Below are positions 59,007 through 64,000 of a DNA stretch of 64,000 nucleotides, in pieces; the first letter of the stretch is position 1, and each line of letters opens with the position of its first letter. A program made the position numbers and the translations under genes. The stretch covers positions 1 through 64,000 of the forward strand of contig JAFUGG010000004.1 in assembly GCA_017469525.1 (NCBI GenBank), written 5' to 3'. This DNA is from Bacteroidaceae bacterium. Lineage in GTDB: Bacteria; Bacteroidota; Bacteroidia; Bacteroidales; Bacteroidaceae. The notes beneath the pieces were generated by a model that saw only the letters and a program-made list of their open reading frames with translations, was not told the origin of the DNA and did no database searches.

Positions 59007-61232
59007 ATGAAGAGGAAGCTTTGGATGCTCGTTGTTGCAGTCCTGTTGTGTGGCAATGTGTTTGCTCAGCAGGACAGCCTGTCTGTTGGCAGGAAGAAGG
59101 TCGGCGTTGTCCTGAGCGGTGGCGGAGCAAAAGGAATGGCGCATATTGGCGTGCTGAAGGTGTTGGAGCGTGCAGGCATTCCCGTGGACGTCATTACCGG
59201 CACATCGATGGGCAGCATCATCGGCGGCCTGTACGCCATCGGTTATAATGCAAGTTCGCTCGACTCCGTCGTGCGCAAGCAAGACTGGAGTTACGTCATT
59301 ACCGACAAGGAAAACCTCCGCAATCTGAGCCTCGGCGAACGTAGCAAACGTTACACATACGCATTCTCCACAAGCCTTTCCCTCAAGAAGAAAAGGACTG
59401 CCAGCGAAGGCGGCATCATCAAGGGCAAGAATCTTGCTGAGCTCTTTGGTCAGCTCTGTACGGGCTATACCGACTCGCTCGACTTCTCGAAGGACCTGAA
59501 GATTCCCTTTGCCTGCGTGGCAACAAACATCATCGACAACAGCGAGATAGATTTCCATAGTGGCCGCCTTCCGCAAGCTATGCGCGCTTCGATGGCCATC
59601 CCTGCTGCTTTCTCTCCTGTCAGGTTGGGCGACATGGTGCTCGTCGACGGTGGCTTGAAGAACAACTATCCTGCCGACCTTGCCCGCGAGATGGGAGCCG
59701 ACATCATCATCGGCGTCACCGTACAGGGCGACCCGAAAACTGCCGACGACATTAAAGGCACGATAGGCGTCCTCTCGCAGATTGTCGACGTTAATTGCAA
59801 GAACAAGGTCGAGGAGAATCTTGCCATCACGGACCTGCATCTCCAGGTGAACACGTCGGGCTACAATTCAGCAAGCTTCTCGGCTGTCGCCATCGACACA
59901 CTTGTCCGTCGTGGCGAGGAGGAAGCCATGCGGCACTGGGACGAACTGATGGCCCTGAAGCAGAAGATAGGTATCGATGACGACTTCTGCCCAACCATAC
60001 ATCATCCGCTTCGCCCGAAGGTGATGACCGAAAGACATCATGTCAAGAGCTTCATCTTCGAGAACATGACGCCGCAGGACGAGCGTTTCCTCCGGCAGAA
60101 GTTCAACCTCAATAAGATGGACAGTATTGATGCCTATCTTGGACAGCAGCTCACCTCGTCGATGCGTGTGGACCTCTTCTACAAGACAGCCGAGTGTCGA
60201 CTTCTTCCCGCTGCCGACGGCGTGCACGTTGCCCTTACGGCAGGCAACCGCAGTACAATACAGGCTCACGTAGGTCTGCGCTTCGACACGGAAGAGTATG
60301 CTGCCGTCCTGCTCGGACTTGACTTGCCGTTGAAGTCTGCCGTGCCGATGAACACCGAGCTCACCGTGCGTCTGGGCAAGCGCATCATGGCACGTGGCGA
60401 ACTTACCGTCCATCCCCGTAGCTTCACCAGGCCTGCCGTCAATTTCACATTCTACAGAAACATCCTGGATGTATACGTGGGCGGGGAACACGACTACAAT
60501 ATCCTCTACAATCAGTTTCAGGCAGAGGCTATGCCCATCAATTTCGACTACCGCCACTTCAACTTCAGGGCAGGCATGCGATGGGACTACATGCACTATC
60601 GCGACAAGCTTGAGTCTGAGAAGTCGGCAAACATAACGCTCGACGACGACCACTACTTCAGCTATCGTGCCAACCTTGACTACAACAGCGAGGACGACTG
60701 GTATTTCCCGACGCGAGGTGCCCGCTTTAAGGCTGGCTATGCTTATCTGACGGATAATTTTGTGAAGCTGGAAGGCACGGTAGGCCTGAGCGACGTCAGT
60801 GCCAGCTGGCGCAAGTCGTTTACCTTCGGGAAGCGTTTCACCCTCCAGCCGATGGTCTATGGCCGTTTCCTCTTGGGAAAGACGGTTCCCATGGTTTTCT
60901 CCAACACCGTGGGAGGCGATTGGTTCGGTCATTACATTGAGCAGCAGATGCCCTTTGCCGGCATAGGTAATCTGGAGTTCGTGCAGGACAAGTTCCTGGC
61001 CGTGCAGCTTCAGGGGCAGCTTCGCATTGCGTCCAACAACTACGTCCTGATTCGCCTGACCGGTGCCCAGCAGGCCGAGAAGTTGAAAGAGCTGTTCAGC
61101 CACAAGACGCTCTTCGGTGTGCAAGGTTCCTATTACTACAAGACGATGTTCGGTCCTCTCGGTGCAGCGATTGGCTACAGCAACCGCACGAAGAAAGTCT
61201 ATTTCTATCTCAACCTTGGCTATGAGTTCTGA
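59007..61232 (+). CDS. Patatin-like phospholipase with outer-membrane barrel
   Basis: 741 residues with a signal peptide (to VFAQ). Patatin domain about 30-330: oxyanion GGGAKGMAHIG, nucleophile GTSMGSIIGG (Ser), and DGGLKNNYP (Asp of the dyad). A POTRA-like linker and a C-terminal beta-barrel follow (YFSYRANLDYNSEDDWYFPTRGARF to the final FYLNLGYEF, with terminal Phe). The layout is that of PlpD-type autotransported lipases (type Vd). It would act on phospholipids at or beyond the outer membrane. Confidence 0.92.
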   Translation: MKRKLWMLVVAVLLCGNVFAQQDSLSVGRKKVGVVLSGGGAKGMAHIGVLKVLERAGIPVDVITGTSMGSIIGGLYAIGYNASSLDSVVRKQDWSYVITDKENLRNLSLGERSKRYTYAFSTSLSLKKKRTASEGGIIKGKNLAELFGQLCTGYTDSLDFSKDLKIPFACVATNIIDNSEIDFHSGRLPQAMRASMAIPAAFSPVRLGDMVLVDGGLKNNYPADLAREMGADIIIGVTVQGDPKTADDIKGTIGVLSQIVDVNCKNKVEENLAITDLHLQVNTSGYNSASFSAVAIDTLVRRGEEEAMRHWDELMALKQKIGIDDDFCPTIHHPLRPKVMTERHHVKSFIFENMTPQDERFLRQKFNLNKMDSIDAYLGQQLTSSMRVDLFYKTAECRLLPAADGVHVALTAGNRSTIQAHVGLRFDTEEYAAVLLGLDLPLKSAVPMNTELTVRLGKRIMARGELTVHPRSFTRPAVNFTFYRNILDVYVGGEHDYNILYNQFQAEAMPINFDYRHFNFRAGMRWDYMHYRDKLESEKSANITLDDDHYFSYRANLDYNSEDDWYFPTRGARFKAGYAYLTDNFVKLEGTVGLSDVSASWRKSFTFGKRFTLQPMVYGRFLLGKTVPMVFSNTVGGDWFGHYIEQQMPFAGIGNLEFVQDKFLAVQLQGQLRIASNNYVLIRLTGAQQAEKLKELFSHKTLFGVQGSYYYKTMFGPLGAAIGYSNRTKKVYFYLNLGYEF

Positions 61233-61235
61233 ATA

Positions 61236-61290
61236 AAAGTTGAAAAGATGAAAAGGTTAAAAGTTGAAAAGTTAAAAAAGTTGGAAAAAT
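61236..61290 (+). repeat. Degenerate 7-8-bp tandem between the patatin and DUF4421 genes
   Basis: AAAGTTG-AAAAG-type units (GTTGAAAA, GATGAAAA, GGTTAAAA, GTTGAAAA, GTTAAAAAA) in the intercistronic gap. Confidence 0.7.
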
Positions 61291-61300
61291 ACAGTTGAAG

Positions 61301-62308
61301 ATGAGACACAATAAATGCGTGCTGCTTGTTTTGCTTTTTCACCTTTTCGCCATTTCACCTGTGAGAGCCCAAAGCCGCCTAAAGAAGGCGTGGACGAAAG
61401 TGGACGGCTTTCTGGAGGAACGCTACTACCGGACGTCCTCTGACACAAACTATGTGGTCAGGCCCGACTGCAGGTGGACGCTCAAGCTCAGGGGCAACCA
61501 GACGGGCAACAGCCTTCATGCCAAGGGAACAGTGGAGGGCACGTACTCGAGGGCAGATATCAGCGCCAGTCACAAGACGACAATCTCCATCGGCGTTGCC
61601 TATCGAGGCATCTCGCTCGCTTATTCCATCAACCCGGCCAAGCTTAAAGGTATCTATGACGACTACGAGCTGAACTTCAATTACTATGGGAGCCGCCTTA
61701 GCCTCGATGCAAGCTATCAGCGCTCCACATCGATGTCGGGCGACATCAAGTATGGCGACGAGCTGAGCCGCATGGAGAAGGGCGACGTCACGATGAAGGT
61801 CTATAACCTGGCTGGCTACTATTGTTTCAACCACAAGAAGTTCTCCTTCCCTGCAGCTTTTAGTCAGAGCTACATCCAGCGCCGCTCGGCAGGTTCCTGG
61901 CTTGCAGGCCTGAGCTATCAGGGCGGACACATTGATACCAACAAGGAACTAAAGGAACGCGTGCCAGATTCCTACGACGTGCACATCAAGTTCGGGCATT
62001 TCGGCATCGGAGGCGGCTACGGCTACAACCTCGTGCTCTGGAAGAAGTGGCTGTTCCACCTTTCTCTGCTTCCTACGTTCGTCGTCTACAATTACAACAG
62101 AATGACCGTCAACGAAGAGAGCATCAATGCAAGCCGGATACGTTTCAACATGCTCTTCAACGAACGTGCAGCCATCGTCTGTAACATCACGCCCCGATAC
62201 TTCGCTGGCACAACGCTGGTGATGACCAACTCGCTCTTCGACGACAAGAGCGTCGTCATCAATCAGAACAAATGGATTGCCCGCGTCTTCGTCGGCATGA
62301 GGCTGTAG
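61301..62308 (+). CDS. DUF4421 exported protein
   Basis: 335 residues: a signal peptide (to SPVRAQ) and a beta-rich body, probably an outer-membrane barrel (ISIGVAYRGISLAYSINPAK, VHIKFGHFGIGGGYGYNLVLWKKW, NKWIARVFVGMRL). It matches DUF4421, of unknown function, as I recall it. An in-frame TTG at 61295 is a less likely start. It ends 9 bases before a 22-bp array. Confidence 0.8.
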   Translation: MRHNKCVLLVLLFHLFAISPVRAQSRLKKAWTKVDGFLEERYYRTSSDTNYVVRPDCRWTLKLRGNQTGNSLHAKGTVEGTYSRADISASHKTTISIGVAYRGISLAYSINPAKLKGIYDDYELNFNYYGSRLSLDASYQRSTSMSGDIKYGDELSRMEKGDVTMKVYNLAGYYCFNHKKFSFPAAFSQSYIQRRSAGSWLAGLSYQGGHIDTNKELKERVPDSYDVHIKFGHFGIGGGYGYNLVLWKKWLFHLSLLPTFVVYNYNRMTVNEESINASRIRFNMLFNERAAIVCNITPRYFAGTTLVMTNSLFDDKSVVINQNKWIARVFVGMRL

Positions 62309-62317
62309 TAGGTGAAC

Positions 62318-62405
62318 GACTTCACGTGAGAAGTTCGTCAACTTCACATAAGAAGTTCGTCAACTTCACGTGAGAAGTTTGCCGACTTCACGTGAGAAGT
62401 ATCAT
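62318..62405. repeat. 22-bp tandem array, 4 units, filling the gap between two convergent stop codons
   Basis: Units start at 62318, 62340, 62362 and 62384. The core is ACTTCACGTGAGAAGTT, which is itself a near-perfect palindrome centred on CACGTG. The last unit ends at 62405, the base before the glycosidase stop codon (62406-62408). Confidence 0.95.
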
Positions 62406-64000
62406 TTATTCCATAATTATCTTCTTTCCCTGCTCAATATAGATGCCACGAGGCAATTCGCGACTTAACGATTTGTCCTTCATGATTTGGCGTCCGCAGA
62501 GGTCGTAGACAGAGCCATCAGCTTCCCGATTCCCATAATCCCCACGTTTCACCTCCCCGATGCTGTCGTCATCGTCTTTTCCGGGGAACATCTGAATCTC
62601 AGCCTTCGCTCCTTTGCTCATGCTTGAGAGCTCGAGGGTGATGATGACGCGCCCCGTCCATCCCTCCGGAGCCTCGGCTCTGAGGGGAATGTCGAAGTCG
62701 CTGAAGTCGTCCACCTTCACGCGTTTCGCTATCTGCGACGTTTCCCACGGTGCAAACTGTCGTCGGGTGGTTGACACTTCGTTCTGCGAATAGACCACGT
62801 GTTTGGTGTAGCCTTCTGTCGTCTGATACTCGATGTTGACGCACAAGGCTGCGTTGCGGCCGAGAGGCTTGAGGTTTCCCGAATCGCGTCCTTTGACATG
62901 AATGACGTCCGGCAGATTCTCTGCGGTGACACCCACCACGGCCCATCCTCTCGGCATCTGGTTGAGGGAGAGCGATGCCGTCCACGTCTTTGCGTCGAAG
63001 TAGGCATACGGAGAGGTGCTTTCGCGCCCGTCGTTGTAGTACTGATGTGTGCGGACGACGTGCCCAAGTTCTACGGGCTGGAAGGCAACCCTCTCGCGGT
63101 CGGCCCTGATGCGCACGAACCACACGCCTCGTTTCCCAATGGTTCCGCTCAGTTCCTGCTGCCCTCCGTCGATGTCGATGTCGGCTGTGTATTCGGGAAC
63201 GAGGCGGTCGTCGTGCGTCTCGTACCAGCTGTTGTGGCTCTCGTCTATGCGATAGACTTCGACGTATCCTTTGCCAAACGGAATGTCGCTGAGCATGAGG
63301 GTGAACGGCATCGTGCGGGTACTGTTGTTCCATAATGCCACGCAGACGCAGTCGTCATCGCTGGAGGCCAGTCCCTGGATGGATGATTCGCTGCTTAGCA
63401 AAGCACGCTGCAGCGGCATCCAGCCATAGAGTTTGAAGGCATTGAAGATAGCTTTCCGCTTGCCGGTAGTGCCGTCGAGCAGTCCCATCTTGTCGTTACC
63501 GACGAGCGTGTTGCCGTTCCCGTCGACGACATCGATGTACTGCGCCCAAGTCACATAGGAGAGGTCGACCGTGTTCAGGAATTTGGGGACCGCATCGAAG
63601 AAGCGCATGGCATGTTCCGCACGTTCCACGGGGCCGTCGTTCCATATAGGAGCACCCGTGGAGAAGGGGGCGAACTCCGTCATCAGTATTTCGGTGTCCT
63701 TGCGGTTGTACTTGTCCAGGAGTTCGTGGATGGTGTTGAACTGCCATTCGGGAGTGCCGTAGGCGTGACAGGAAATGAAGTCGCACGGCAGACTTTCGTC
63801 TTTGACAAAACTGAGGAAGCTGTCGTGCCACAGGTTGAGTGCCGACACGGGGCCGCCTACCTTCAGGTCTGGATTGGCTTCCACAATGGCAGGTGCGGCG
63901 TACTTGTAGATATTGAAGTAGTCTTCCTTTGTGCCGAGGAAGAAGAGCGTACCGCAATCCGGCTCGTTCCATACCTCGATGTACTGGTTGCCTAAGTTCT
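62406..64000 (-). CDS. GH39-like glycosidase with T9SS tail, 5' end cut by window edge
   Basis: 531 codons visible; the frame is open at base 64000 (first codons NLGNQYIEVWNEPDCG). The Glu in VWNEP is the clan GH-A acid/base, and the Glu in ILMTEFAPF is the likely nucleophile. The barrel is followed by two beta-sandwich regions (VCVALWNNSTRTMPFTLML). The C-terminus (YDLCGRQIMKDKSLSRELPR, then GIYIEQGKKIIME) is a T9SS tail with Cys in place of Ser. The overall look fits GH39 (xylosidase-type), but a related clan-A family is possible. Confidence 0.8.
   Translation of the reverse strand, partial: NLGNQYIEVWNEPDCGTLFFLGTKEDYFNIYKYAAPAIVEANPDLKVGGPVSALNLWHDSFLSFVKDESLPCDFISCHAYGTPEWQFNTIHELLDKYNRKDTEILMTEFAPFSTGAPIWNDGPVERAEHAMRFFDAVPKFLNTVDLSYVTWAQYIDVVDGNGNTLVGNDKMGLLDGTTGKRKAIFNAFKLYGWMPLQRALLSSESSIQGLASSDDDCVCVALWNNSTRTMPFTLMLSDIPFGKGYVEVYRIDESHNSWYETHDDRLVPEYTADIDIDGGQQELSGTIGKRGVWFVRIRADRERVAFQPVELGHVVRTHQYYNDGRESTSPYAYFDAKTWTASLSLNQMPRGWAVVGVTAENLPDVIHVKGRDSGNLKPLGRNAALCVNIEYQTTEGYTKHVVYSQNEVSTTRRQFAPWETSQIAKRVKVDDFSDFDIPLRAEAPEGWTGRVIITLELSSMSKGAKAEIQMFPGKDDDDSIGEVKRGDYGNREADGSVYDLCGRQIMKDKSLSRELPRGIYIEQGKKIIME

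Noticed and set aside
59868..61124. 418-residue minus-strand open frame
   Set aside because: Antisense to the patatin barrel region; no promoter or domain features.

Overview
The window looks like chromosome of a Prevotella/Segatella-like member of the Bacteroidales. Three things support this. Promoters have the Bacteroidota form, with a TAnnTTTG -7 box usually followed by CA and no obvious Shine-Dalgarno. Several exported proteins end in a tail of the form DLSGR...KGIYI.NGKK, typical of type IX secretion (T9SS) cargo in Prevotella. Two T9SS machine genes, porT-like and porE-like, are present. Both ends cut genes: a DUF4932-type protein on the left and a GH39-like glycosidase on the right. 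I found no tRNA, rRNA, intact insertion sequence or CRISPR array.

Layout. 1-10.5 kb is a patchy accessory region: lipoproteins, a NimA-like flavoprotein, an esterase, several unrecognised genes, a GIY-YIG nuclease buried in about eleven 50-residue repeats, an operon with an RpoA-CTD-like protein, and a YafQ toxin-antitoxin pair flanked by a dispersed repeat. 10.5-26 kb holds a cation-efflux pump, an aquaporin, a DUF1573/GH31/SusF-like operon, ruvC with a tandem ABC ATPase, a three-gene secreted operon (DUF5005, lipoprotein, SGNH hydrolase) and a 1190-residue CotH protein. 26-33 kb holds a BlaI/M56 pair, rplS, a 5'-nucleotidase split into two genes in swapped order, a small ferredoxin, porT and a lipoprotein. 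33-37 kb is a galactose operon (galM, MFS permease, galK). 37-48 kb, mostly minus strand, holds folC, dnaJ, grpE, an ABC-F ATPase, a LysM glucosaminidase, porE (with cdd lying entirely antisense inside its 3' end) and topB. 48-62 kb is a plus-strand housekeeping run: glycosyltransferase, lepA, a Crp-like regulator, hpt, adk, obg, pgeF, an M23 peptidase, a YqiA-like hydrolase, ffh, folD, a patatin and a DUF4421 protein.

The most unusual content is repetitive DNA with fixed architecture. (1) Ten intergenic arrays, each next to a stop codon, have 3-7 degenerate tandem units of 22 bp. The unit sequence differs between most loci, but the period does not, and the units carry dyad symmetry. (2) A second class with a 7-bp period sits in short gaps between co-directional genes. 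It supplies stop codons (AGT TCA TAG) to three genes, abuts the obg start codon with 13 units, and spills into coding sequence, where it encodes parts of signal peptides and the linker before T9SS tails. (3) Hairpin-forming elements 17-100 bp long are inserted in frame in five unrelated proteins (M56 protein, FolC, TopB, a glycosyltransferase, PgeF), and a shorter one is in PorE. The topB and glycosyltransferase copies match at 36 of 40 bases yet are translated from opposite strands. I know of no established description of these classes as a set; whether they are new needs a genome-wide search.
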